Below are positions 52,002 through 59,822 of a stretch of 64,000 nt of DNA, one piece after another; position 1 is the stretch's first letter; each line of letters starts with the position of its first letter. The notes under the pieces are model-generated. The model made no database searches, was not told where the DNA came from, and saw only the letters and a program-made list of their open reading frames with translations. This DNA is from Curtobacterium sp. TC1 (lineage in GTDB: Bacteria; Actinomycetota; Actinomycetes; Actinomycetales; Microbacteriaceae). Position numbers and translations under genes: made by a program. Location: the NCBI RefSeq assembly GCF_019844075.1, contig NZ_CP081964.1, forward strand, positions 806,001 through 870,000, in the 5' to 3' direction.

Positions 52002-52607
52002 ATGCAGTTGCAAACCCCTTTCGCGACGGTGACCACCTCCGTGGACGGCGATGTGCTCGCCGTACTGGCACGAGCGCCAGGACCGATGACGATCGCGGAC
52101 ATCTGCAGCCTGGTGCCGGACCGGTCGTACGCCGGGGTCCGGAACAGTGCGGATCGGCTGGTCGAGCAGGGTGTCGTCGACGGGCACCGGACCGGACGGA
52201 CGAAGTCGTTCAGCCTGAACCGAGAACACCTCGCCGCCGATGCGATCACCGCTCTGGCCGATCTCCGGCGCGCGCTCCTCGAACGACTCCGATCGGGCTG
52301 TCGATCGATCCCCCTCCGGTACGCCGCGCTCTTCGGATCCGGCGCCCGAGGTGAGATGCGGCCGGACAGCGACCTCGATGTCTGCTTCATCGTCGAGCAC
52401 AGCCGACGTGCCGAGGCAGAAGACCAGATCCACGCGTTGTGCCGTGCGGCCGGTCGGTGGACCGGGAACGCCGTGCGGCCGGTCCTCTTCGACGAGGACG
52501 AGATCGACGGCACCGACCCGCTCCTCGCATCGGTTGCCCGAGACGGTATTCCCATCGCAGGCGATGGTCGATGGCTGTCCCGGAAGCTCCGTACCCTGAC
52601 TGGATGA
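52002..52607 (+). CDS. winged-helix / MNT nucleotidyltransferase fusion
   Basis: 201 residues from ATG 52002 with CGGAGG upstream. Residues about 10-70 form a winged helix (DVLAVLARAPGPMTIADICSLV...VRNSADRLVEQGVVDGHRTGR). Residues 105-195 are a minimal nucleotidyltransferase with GSGARGE (112-118) and the metal Asp pair D124/D126 (SDLDVCFIVE). In MNT-HEPN systems the MNT protein AMPylates and silences the HEPN toxin encoded next to it; here the partner ATG overlaps the stop (ATGA). The fused HTH probably binds the palindrome at 51941, making the operon self-regulated. Confidence 0.82.
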   Translation: MQLQTPFATVTTSVDGDVLAVLARAPGPMTIADICSLVPDRSYAGVRNSADRLVEQGVVDGHRTGRTKSFSLNREHLAADAITALADLRRALLERLRSGCRSIPLRYAALFGSGARGEMRPDSDLDVCFIVEHSRRAEAEDQIHALCRAAGRWTGNAVRPVLFDEDEIDGTDPLLASVARDGIPIAGDGRWLSRKLRTLTG

Positions 52608-52935
52608 CCCCGCGAACCGGCACCACCGCACCGGGCGACGAGTCGTTCCGGAGGGGCCGGCTCGCCAAGGCGACGGAGTTCCTCGAAGCCGCAGAGGCCC
52701 TCCGCGCGCTCGGCGGTGACGCAGGGTCTTCAGTGCCGGATCGCAGTTCGCGAACGCGTTCGTCACGCAGTGCGTCCTCAGCGGCATCGCCGCGGCTGAC
52801 GCGATCTGCGTCGCTCGGACCGGCGTGGCGGTGAAGACCAAAGCCCAGTACAACGGGCGGTCGGTCAGCGACAGCGACATCGTGCGCGCCGGGGAAGCGG
52901 CCGAGGCCCTCGAGGTGGCCGCGCGGTCGGTCTGA
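52604..52935 (+). pseudogene. HEPN-like partner of the MNT gene, frameshifted
   Basis: ATG 52604 opens MTPRTGTTAPGDESFRRGRLAKATEFLEAAEALRALGGDA. Near 52719-52725 the frame is lost, and a second frame continues FSAGSQFANAFVTQCVLSGIAAADAICVARTGVAVKT...ALEVAARSV to a stop at 52933-52935. The interval is 332 bases, one short of a full frame of about 110 residues. The SGIAAADAIC helix is characteristic of HEPN-like small proteins. The RxxxxxH RNase motif is not evident. Either the toxin was inactivated or a base is missing in the assembly. Confidence 0.6.
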
Positions 52936-52979
52936 CGCGCCGGTCGATCCGGAGCGGCTGGCCCGCCTACACTGCCGAC

Positions 52980-53393
52980 ATGACCGAGGTCCCCGTCGCG
53001 CGCTCCGAGTGGGGCCGGTTCGCCCCCGACTCCGTCGAACGCCGGATGCTCGAACACACCGGGGTCGCTCTCGGACTCGTCCTCCGCCCGCGCACGGTCG
53101 TCCTCGACCGCGCCCGGGTCGAGGTCGAGGGCATCGACGACGCCGACCGCGTGGTCGTCCAGCTCGTCGCCAACCTGGGCGCCTACAAGCCCGCCTGGCG
53201 CAACAAGGTGATGGCGGACCTGTTCAAGCTGCTGTGGCTGCGGCGGTCGGTCCCCGGGGTCGAGCGTGCCGTGCTCGTCGTCGCCGAGCCCGCGGCGAGG
53301 GCGCTCGCCGGGTGGGTCGCGGTCGCCGCCGAGGACCTCGGCGTCGAGGTGCTCGTCTGGGACGGGCGGACAGCGGTGCCCACGCCACGCTGA
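52980..53393 (+). CDS. hypothetical protein, 137 residues
   Basis: From ATG 52980: MTEVPVARSEWGRFAPDSVERRMLEHTGVALGLVLRPRTVVLDRARVEVEGIDDADRVVVQLVANLGAYKPAWRNKVMADLFKLLWLRRSVPGVERAVLVVAEPAARALAGWV-type layout, soluble, with an alternating alpha/beta pattern. The order D-x-ArgVEVEG...K-x-K resembles small PD-(D/E)xK-like folds, but I cannot prove it. No partner is clear; it lies between the MNT/HEPN pair and the flavin operon. Confidence 0.65.
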   Translation: MTEVPVARSEWGRFAPDSVERRMLEHTGVALGLVLRPRTVVLDRARVEVEGIDDADRVVVQLVANLGAYKPAWRNKVMADLFKLLWLRRSVPGVERAVLVVAEPAARALAGWVAVAAEDLGVEVLVWDGRTAVPTPR

Positions 53394-53566
53394 CCCGCGC
53401 ACTCGTTCACACGTTCGCAACACATGTGGTCCGACGCCGTAACACGGGCGTCCTAACCTCGTCACCAGCAGCGGATTTCCGCGTCGCAGACCACCCGAGC
53501 TCGCGACGCACGCTCTCCGCCATACGAGATCGAGCATGCGTGCTCGCCGACGGTATGGAGGAACGG

Positions 53567-54394
53567 ATGACCACATCAGCGGTCCGCGTGGACGCGGTGC
53601 GCAAGGTCTACGGCAGCGGCCCGAGCGCCATGGTCGCGCTCGACGACGCCCGGCTGACGATCGAGCCCGGCAAGTTCGTGTCGCTCATCGGCCCGAGCGG
53701 CTGCGGGAAGTCGACGCTGCTCCGGCTCGTGGCCGGGCTCGAGCCCGCCGACCGTGGTGACGTCCGGGTGCACGGGGTCACCCCGGCGCAGGCGTGCGCG
53801 GCGAAGCTCATCGGGCTCGTACCCCAGACGCCGGCGCTGCTGCCCTGGCTCACCGTGTTGCAGAACGTCTCCCTCGCCGCCCGCGTGAACCCCGGCGCCG
53901 GCCGACGTCGTGCCGCCATCGACGACCTCGAGGAGCGCGGCACCGGTGCCGGTCCGGACATGCGCGAACTCCTGCGGATGGCAGGACTCGGCGAGGCGAT
54001 GGACAAGCTCCCCGCGCAGCTGTCCGGCGGCATGCAGCAGCGTGCCGCGATCGTCCGGGCCTTCGGCCTGCGCCCCGACGTCCTGCTGATGGACGAGCCG
54101 TTCTCGGCACTCGACGAGTTCACCCGCGAGAGCCTGCAGGACCAGCTGCTCGACCTGTGGGACGAGCTGCGCACGACGGTCCTCTTCGTGACGCACTCGG
54201 TGTCCGAAGCCGTCCGGATGTCGGACACCGTCGTCGTGATGGCGCCGCGCCCCGGCCGGATCGTCGACGTCATCGACATCGACCTGCCCCGCCCGCGCAA
54301 CCAACGCCTGTTCGAGGAGCAGCGGTTCCACGAGTACGAAGACCTCGTCCGGACCCGCCTGCACAGTGCCTGGCGCACGGCCGATGCGGCCTGA
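53567..54394 (+). CDS. ABC transporter ATP-binding protein (NitT/TauT type)
   Basis: 275 residues from ATG 53567 with GGAGG upstream. Walker A GPSGCGKST, Q-loop GLVPQTPALLPWLTV, signature LSGGMQQR, Walker B VLLMDEPFSALDEFTRE and the switch His in LFVTHSVSEA. This is the subfamily of nitrate/sulfonate/pyrimidine/THI5-type importers. It is the first gene of the eight-gene operon 53567-62047. The 173-bp leader contains a GACGCC/GGCGTC hairpin (about 53431-53450) but no FMN riboswitch that I can recognise. Confidence 0.9.
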   Translation: MTTSAVRVDAVRKVYGSGPSAMVALDDARLTIEPGKFVSLIGPSGCGKSTLLRLVAGLEPADRGDVRVHGVTPAQACAAKLIGLVPQTPALLPWLTVLQNVSLAARVNPGAGRRRAAIDDLEERGTGAGPDMRELLRMAGLGEAMDKLPAQLSGGMQQRAAIVRAFGLRPDVLLMDEPFSALDEFTRESLQDQLLDLWDELRTTVLFVTHSVSEAVRMSDTVVVMAPRPGRIVDVIDIDLPRPRNQRLFEEQRFHEYEDLVRTRLHSAWRTADAA

Positions 54395-54407
54395 GGGAGA
54401 CGGGACC

Positions 54408-55250
54408 ATGAGCGCGACCACCACCTCCACGCCCGCCGCGACCGTCACCACGGCCGACGCCGAGCGGCGCACCGCCCGCCGATCCGTGCCCGGTTGGCTC
54501 CGACCGACCGTCTGGTCGCCCCTCGTCGTGATGCTCGCCGTCCTGGCGGTGCTCTGGCAGATCGGTGCGACGGCCATGCCGTACCTGCTGCCGCCGCTGC
54601 CCGCGGTGGGGGAGACCCTCGCCACGCAGCTGCCCTACTACCTGCAGAACGCCGGCATCACCCTGGCGGAGTCGCTCGTCGGCCTGGCCATCGGGTTCCT
54701 CGCCGCGTTCGTGCTCGCGGTGCTGACGAGTGAGCTGCCGATCGTCCGACGCGCGGTCATGCCGATCGCGATCGTGCTGAACGTCACGCCGCTCGTCGCG
54801 ATCGCCCCGGCCCTGGTCGTGGCGTTCGGGTTCGGGCCGCTGCCGAAGCTCGTCATCACGGCGCTCATCTGCTTCTTCCCGATCCTGATCAACACCGCCG
54901 CGGGGCTGCGGTCCGTGCCGCAGCCCGTGCTGCAGGTGTACCGGACGATCGACGCGTCCCGGTTCGAGATGCTCGTGCACCTGCGGATCCCGAACGCCCT
55001 GCCGTTCGTGTTCGCGGCACTGCGGATCGTGTTCCCGCTGTCGATCATCGGCGCGGTCGTCGCGGAGCTCTCCGCCTCGGGATCGACCGGGGGACTCGGC
55101 ACCGTGATCAGCACGGCGTCGTCGATGAACCAGCTCGCCGTCGTCTACGCCGCCATCGCGATCCTCGCGGTGATGGGTGTCGTCCTGCTCGGACTCATCA
55201 CCCTCGTCGAGCGTCGCGTCCTGCACTGGCACCGCACCGCGAACGACTGA
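54408..55250 (+). CDS. ABC transporter permease (NitT/TauT type)
   Basis: 280 residues from ATG 54408, with GAGGGAGA about 12 bases upstream and a 13-bp gap to the ATPase. Six transmembrane helices and the EAA-like loop (LRSVPQPVLQVYRTIDASRFEMLVHLRIPNALPFVFAALRI), which contacts the ATPase. It belongs to the SsuC/ThiX/RibX-type permeases. With the ATPase and the lipoprotein at 55435 it forms a complete importer. Confidence 0.9.
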   Translation: MSATTTSTPAATVTTADAERRTARRSVPGWLRPTVWSPLVVMLAVLAVLWQIGATAMPYLLPPLPAVGETLATQLPYYLQNAGITLAESLVGLAIGFLAAFVLAVLTSELPIVRRAVMPIAIVLNVTPLVAIAPALVVAFGFGPLPKLVITALICFFPILINTAAGLRSVPQPVLQVYRTIDASRFEMLVHLRIPNALPFVFAALRIVFPLSIIGAVVAELSASGSTGGLGTVISTASSMNQLAVVYAAIAILAVMGVVLLGLITLVERRVLHWHRTAND

Positions 55251-55434
55251 CCCGCGGTCCGCCGGCCGCACCACGCGGCCGCCCCGCGGCCCTGCCGCAC
55301 CACCCGCCGGCGCGAGCCTGCCCGCGCGACGTCAGCCGCGCCTCCAGGCCGACGTCAGCTGCCCCACCGCCCCACCCGCACCTGCCCTGCACCGCCCCGC
55401 CCTGCACCACCCATCCCTTCCCACAGGAGTGACC

Positions 55435-55527
55435 ATGCAGCACAGCACCATGCAGCACAGCACCACGCAGCACAGCACGCGCCGCACCATGCAGCACAGC
55501 ACCACGCAGCACAGCACGCGCCGCACC
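55435..55527 (+). repeat. in-frame tandem repeats at the lipoprotein start
   Basis: An exact 39-bp unit (ATGCAGCACAGCACCACGCA...) occurs at 55450-55488 and 55489-55527, preceded by one extra 15-bp MQHST unit at 55435. Three in-frame ATGs result (55435, 55450, 55489). Slippage would vary the length before the signal peptide. Confidence 0.9.
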
Positions 55528-56634
55528 ACGCGCCGCACCACGGCCGCACTCGCGGCCCTCGCCACCGCCGCCGTCGCCCTCGCGCTGACCGGCTGCAGCA
55601 CCGGCTCCAGCGCCGGCACCACCTCGTCCGAGGGCAGCGCGATCTCGGCCGAGCGGTGCAAGGAGAACAAGGACGCCGGCACGATCACCTACCTGTCCGG
55701 GTACCAGTACCAGTCGTCGGCGTCGATCCTCGAGTACATCGCGGCGGACGAGCTCGGGTACTTCAAGGACCTCTGCCTCGACGTGACGCTGAAGCCCGGG
55801 TCCGGTGACACCGCCCAGAACACGAAGCTCCTCGCCAGCGGCCAGGCCACCGTCTCCGCCGTCGCCGAGCAGGACCTCATCCAGGCCCGCGCGAACGGCA
55901 TCGACATCACCGGGATCTCGTCGTACTCGAACGCCGGCCTCGACGTCCTGATGACGAACGAGGACATCACCGAGCTGCCGCAGCTCGACGGCCAGGTCGT
56001 CGGCCACAAGGGCTACGTCCCCGCGTCGGTCCGGGCGATGATGGAGAAGGCCGGTGTGGACTGGGACTCCCTCACGCTCGTCAAGGAGGGCTACGACCCG
56101 TCCGTCCTGCCCCGCAAGCAGAACGGCCTCGAGGCGCTGACCGGCTTCGTGTCGAACGAGCCGAACCTGCTCGAGGCCGCCGGTGACGACGTCACCGTCT
56201 GGCAGCCCGTCGACTACGACATCCCCTCGTCGATCGGCGCCATGGCCGTGAACCCGGCGTTCGCGAAGGCGCACCCGACCGCGGTCGAGGACGTCCTGCG
56301 CGCAGCCCTGCACGCCTACGACTTCTGCTCCGCGAGCGAGGCGAAGGCCAAGCAGTGCGTCGGGTACGCAGCGAAGCTGTCCGGCGCCACCTACGACACC
56401 GCCCAGAACACCAAGATCTGGACGACCGAGACGAAGGTCATCGCGGACAACCCGACGCCGGACCAGCCGCTCGGCGGCATCGACCCGGAGAACGTGACGA
56501 AGCTCGTCGACATGCTGCACCAGTTCGACATCGTCAAGCGCTCCGTGACCGCCGACGACGCGAAGAGCTGGTTCACGAACGAGTACATCGACGCCATCAC
56601 GAAGGACGGCGAGACCGTGTGGCCCGCACCGTGA
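55435..56634 (+). CDS. THI5/NMT1-like substrate-binding lipoprotein (RibY-like)
   Basis: 399 residues from ATG 55435, which has AGGAG five bases upstream. An unusual N-terminus of MQHST/TQHST/RRT repeats precedes a lipoprotein signal (TTAALAALATAAVALALTGC, lipidated C54). The mature domain is NMT1/THI5-like (YQYQSSASILEYIAADELGYFKDLCLDV, LLASGQATVSAVAEQDLIQARANGIDITGI, VVGHKGYVPASVRAMM). Family members bind thiamine precursors, pyrimidines or riboflavin (RibY). Next to a riboflavin kinase fusion and flavin enzymes, riboflavin or a relative is the best guess for its ligand. Confidence 0.85.
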   Translation: MQHSTMQHSTTQHSTRRTMQHSTTQHSTRRTTRRTTAALAALATAAVALALTGCSTGSSAGTTSSEGSAISAERCKENKDAGTITYLSGYQYQSSASILEYIAADELGYFKDLCLDVTLKPGSGDTAQNTKLLASGQATVSAVAEQDLIQARANGIDITGISSYSNAGLDVLMTNEDITELPQLDGQVVGHKGYVPASVRAMMEKAGVDWDSLTLVKEGYDPSVLPRKQNGLEALTGFVSNEPNLLEAAGDDVTVWQPVDYDIPSSIGAMAVNPAFAKAHPTAVEDVLRAALHAYDFCSASEAKAKQCVGYAAKLSGATYDTAQNTKIWTTETKVIADNPTPDQPLGGIDPENVTKLVDMLHQFDIVKRSVTADDAKSWFTNEYIDAITKDGETVWPAP

Positions 56635-56682
56635 GCCCCATCGTCACCGAGTGTTCCGCAACGACCAGAAAGGCGGCGTGAG

Positions 56683-57747
56683 ATGCCCGCGAAGGAGTAC
56701 GGGATCTTCCTCCCGATCGGCAACGGCGGGTGGATGCTCTCCACCACGGCACCCCACCCCGAGGCGACCTACGCCTGGAACAAGCGCGCGGCGCTGCACG
56801 CCGAGACGATCGGCCTGGACTTCGTGATGTCGATGGCGAAGTGGCGCGGCTTCGGCGGCTCCACGGACCACTGGGGCCGGTCCCTGGAGTCGATGACGAT
56901 GATGGCCGGGATCGCCGAGGCCACCGAGCGGGTCAAGATCTGGGCGACGATGCACGCCAACGTCCACAACCCGGCGGTCGCCGCCAAGATGTACACGACG
57001 CTGCAGGACATCTCCGGCGGCCGGGCCGGCATGAACATCGTCAACGGCGCCTACGCGGCGGAATTCGAGCAGTTCGGGATCTGGGACGCGGCCCTCAGCC
57101 ACGCCGACCGGTACCGGATGACGGAACTCTGGACCGAGGCGGTCACGCGCCTGTGGACCGAGGACAGCGTGACGATGCACACGCCGTACTTCGACCTCGA
57201 CGCGTGCGAGTCCCGCCCCCACCCCGTGTCGCGCCCGACCATCATCAGTGCCGGCAAGTCCGAGGCGGCCAGGGCGTTCCAGGCGAAGCACGCCGACGGG
57301 GCCTTCCTGGCGGCGGACAGCCTCGACGAGATGCGCGAGCTGTCCCGCGACGTCCACGACCGCGCCGCCGCCGAGGGCCGCGAATGCCGCACGTACTCGA
57401 TGCTCACGGTGGTGCAGGGCGAGACGGACGCCGCCGCGCAGCGGAAGGTGCGCGAGTGGGGCGCCGGCGTCGACCGCGAAGCACTGGCCTCGATGCGGGC
57501 GTCGTGGGGCGTCCCCGCCGAGCAGGCGCGTGCCTGGGCGGACGGTGCTGCGGGCGAGGACGCGTTCCAGACCGCGTACGTCGCCGGGTCGGCCGAGACC
57601 GTCACCGAGCACATCGAGTACATCGTCGACCGGGGCGAGCTCGACGGCCTGATGCTGATCTTCCCCGAGTACGACCAGGACATGGTGCTGTTCGGGGACA
57701 CCGTCCTGCCCGCGCTCCGTCAGCACGACGCGGCGGTCGTCCGGTGA
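56683..57747 (+). CDS. RutA-like FMN-dependent monooxygenase (luciferase family)
   Basis: 354 residues. Closely follows RutA, the pyrimidine-ring-opening oxygenase: GIFLPIGNGGWMLSTTAPHPEATY, FVMSMAKWRGFGGSTDHWGRSLESMTMMAG, TRxxIxAT-like TERVKIWATMHANVHNPAVAAKM and ISGGRAGMNIVNGAYAAEFEQFGIW. RutA uses reduced FMN and O2 to cleave the uracil N3-C4 amide by a flavin-peroxide. Here rutC-E are missing, but a RutB-like hydrolase (overlapping GTGA) and a RutF-like reductase follow. The substrate may be uracil-like, or the uracil-like ring of lumichrome. Confidence 0.88.
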   Translation: MPAKEYGIFLPIGNGGWMLSTTAPHPEATYAWNKRAALHAETIGLDFVMSMAKWRGFGGSTDHWGRSLESMTMMAGIAEATERVKIWATMHANVHNPAVAAKMYTTLQDISGGRAGMNIVNGAYAAEFEQFGIWDAALSHADRYRMTELWTEAVTRLWTEDSVTMHTPYFDLDACESRPHPVSRPTIISAGKSEAARAFQAKHADGAFLAADSLDEMRELSRDVHDRAAAEGRECRTYSMLTVVQGETDAAAQRKVREWGAGVDREALASMRASWGVPAEQARAWADGAAGEDAFQTAYVAGSAETVTEHIEYIVDRGELDGLMLIFPEYDQDMVLFGDTVLPALRQHDAAVVR

Positions 57748-58490
57748 CCGGGGGAGTCGACGCGGGTCGCGACCCACGGCTCGCGCAGTTGCTGGACCGG
57801 GGATCGCCGGCTGCCGGTTCGCCGACCGGTGGTCCGCGGCCCGCGCTCGTCGTCGTCGACGTGCAGCGCGACTTCGGCGACCCGACGCGGATCGCCCCGT
57901 ACGGACTCGACGACCGCGCGTCCGCTGCGGTGGACGCCGCCGTCACCCGCATCGGCTCGCTCGTCGACGAGGCCCGCGCGACGGGCGTCCCCGTGGTCTG
58001 GGTCGAACTCGGCAGCGACCCGGCCCGGCCGTGGCGCTCCAGCACGTGGCTGCGCGGAGGGAACCCGGACGGACCCATGCCGGACGACGAGCCCTGCCGG
58101 ATCGGCACGGAGGGCGCCGAGTGGTACCGCACGGCGCCAGCGCCCGGTGAGACCCGCGTCGTGAAGCGCGGGTACAGCGGGTTCCTGGGCACCGACCTGG
58201 AGGCCCGGCTCACCTCCGCCGGGATCGGCTGGGTCACCGTCGTGGGACTCACCACCGAGTGCTGCGTCCTCGCCACCGCGCAGGACGCGATGCAGCTCGG
58301 CTGGCCCGTGGTGGTCCCGCAGGACGCCACCGCCGCGTACGACTCCGACGTGCACGACGCCGCGCTGACCCTGATCGACCTGAACGTGGGCGTCGTGACC
58401 GACGCCGACGAGACGGTGGCGCTGTGGCGCGAGTCCGCCTCCGCGTCTGTGTCTGTGCCCGCGTCCGCTTCGCCGGTGGGTGTCCGATGA
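57744..58490 (+). CDS. RutB-like isochorismatase-family amidohydrolase
   Basis: 248 residues from GTG 57744, overlapping the RutA-like stop. All three cysteine-hydrolase residues are kept: Asp in ALVVVDVQRDF, Lys in RVVKRGYSGFLGT and Cys in LTTECCVLATAQDAM. The KxxYSGF segment is as in RutB, which hydrolyses the ureido product made by RutA and releases carbamate. A low-complexity start and an Ala/Ser/Val tail flank the domain. Its stop overlaps the next gene (ATGA). It likely processes the ring-opened product of the preceding enzyme. Confidence 0.85.
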   Translation: MTGGVDAGRDPRLAQLLDRGSPAAGSPTGGPRPALVVVDVQRDFGDPTRIAPYGLDDRASAAVDAAVTRIGSLVDEARATGVPVVWVELGSDPARPWRSSTWLRGGNPDGPMPDDEPCRIGTEGAEWYRTAPAPGETRVVKRGYSGFLGTDLEARLTSAGIGWVTVVGLTTECCVLATAQDAMQLGWPVVVPQDATAAYDSDVHDAALTLIDLNVGVVTDADETVALWRESASASVSVPASASPVGVR

Positions 58491-59821
58491 ACGGCATGCA
58501 CCTGGCCTACGACCTGTCCTTCACCCACACCGAGGGGCGGTGGGCCGCGGCCGGCAGCTGGGTCGGCCAGGACTTCCCCGACGTCCGCATGTACATGGAG
58601 GTGGCACGCACGGCCGAACGTGCCGGCGTCGACATGCTGTTCTTCGGTGACGGGTCCGGTGTGCCGAGCACGTGGCGCGGCAGCATCGACCCTGCCGTCG
58701 AGTGGGGCATCCAGTGGCCCCGGCAGGACATGTCACCCGTGATCGCCGCGATGTCCACCGTCACCGAGCACATCGGGTTCGGGCTCACCTACTCGTCGAC
58801 GTTCACGCACCCCTTCTCCGTCGCCCGGCTGCTCAACTCGCTCGACCACGTCACCGGCGGACGCATGGCGTTCAACGTCGTCGCCTCGTCGCGTGGGGCG
58901 GACGCAGCGAACTACGGGTCCGACCACCTCATCGACCACGACCTGCGGTACGAACGGATGGAGGAGTTCATCGGCGTCTGCCGTGCGCTCTGGGACTCCG
59001 TCGCCCCCGACGCGATTGTCCGCGACCGCTCGACCGGACGGTTCGCCGACCCGGCGGGGGTGCACCCCATCGACCACGACGGCCGCTTCTTCAAGGTCCG
59101 TGGCCCGCTCGCGAGCGTCCCGAGCCCGCAGCGGCACCCCGTGGTGGTGCAGGCCGGCAACTCGCCGCGCGGCATCGCCGCCAGTGCGTCCTTCGCCGAC
59201 CTGGTGTTCGGGTTCGGGTCGAGCGTCGCCGGACAGCTCCGGCACCGGAACGCGCTCGACGCAGCGCTCACCGACGCCGGTCGGGACCCATCCGGCGTCG
59301 GGATCCTCTGGGCGACCCAGGTCATCGTCGGCGCCACCGACGCCGAGGCCGCCGCCCGCCGCGACTCGCTGCTGTCGTTCTGGAACCGCGAGGCCGTCGG
59401 CACCTTCATCTCCCACAATGCCGGCTACGACTTCTCCACGCTGCCGGAGCGGTTCCGGCTCGGCGAGCTGCGCGACGAGATCGTCGCCGCGCAGGCGAGC
59501 CCGGCCGGCCTGGTCGGCAGCCTGGTCGCCGAGTTCGGCGAGGACCACACGATGGACCGCGACGACTTCTTCGAACACGGCTGGCGTGCCGCGACGGGCC
59601 TCGACCACATGCTGGTCGGTGACGCCGCGGGGGTCGCCGACGCCCTGCAGGAGAACTTCGCGGCCACCGGCGGACGCGGCGGCTACATGCTGTCCAGCCC
59701 GCTCGGCATGCCCACCGGGTTCGCCGACCTGAGCGAGCTGCTCGTGCCGGAACTGCGTGCCCGTGGTGCCCTGGCGCCGCGGTACCCGGGGTCGACGCTC
59801 CGCGAGAACCTGGCGGTGTGA
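58487..59821 (+). CDS. luciferase-like FMN-dependent monooxygenase (NtaA/SnaA/DszA type; RcaE-like?)
   Basis: 444 residues from ATG 58487, overlapping the hydrolase stop. Features of the NtaA/SnaA/DszA subgroup: LAYDLSFTHTEGRWAAAGSWVGQDFPDVRMYMEVARTAERAGVDMLFFGD, LGxxxTxSTxFxHPF-like GFGLTYSSTFTHPFSVARLLNSLDHVTGGRMAFNVVAS, and PVVVQAGNSPRGIAASASFADLVF. These enzymes use FMNH2 from a separate reductase to oxidise N- or S-heterocycles and amines. Riboflavin lyase RcaE of Microbacterium, which splits riboflavin into lumichrome and ribose, is a flavin-dependent oxygenase in a similar gene setting, so this is my candidate RcaE homologue. Confidence 0.85.
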   Translation: MNGMHLAYDLSFTHTEGRWAAAGSWVGQDFPDVRMYMEVARTAERAGVDMLFFGDGSGVPSTWRGSIDPAVEWGIQWPRQDMSPVIAAMSTVTEHIGFGLTYSSTFTHPFSVARLLNSLDHVTGGRMAFNVVASSRGADAANYGSDHLIDHDLRYERMEEFIGVCRALWDSVAPDAIVRDRSTGRFADPAGVHPIDHDGRFFKVRGPLASVPSPQRHPVVVQAGNSPRGIAASASFADLVFGFGSSVAGQLRHRNALDAALTDAGRDPSGVGILWATQVIVGATDAEAAARRDSLLSFWNREAVGTFISHNAGYDFSTLPERFRLGELRDEIVAAQASPAGLVGSLVAEFGEDHTMDRDDFFEHGWRAATGLDHMLVGDAAGVADALQENFAATGGRGGYMLSSPLGMPTGFADLSELLVPELRARGALAPRYPGSTLRENLAV

Positions 59822-59822
59822 G

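Noticed and set aside
53397..53566. FMN or other riboswitch ahead of the flavin operon
   Set aside because: The leader lacks the conserved FMN-riboswitch core; only a small GACGCC/GGCGTC hairpin is visible.
59757..59822. ATG 59757 as the start of the MFS-riboflavin kinase fusion
   Set aside because: The extra 22 residues are encoded in another frame over the end of the monooxygenase and are Arg/Trp-rich; GTG 59823 places a normal first transmembrane helix right at the start.
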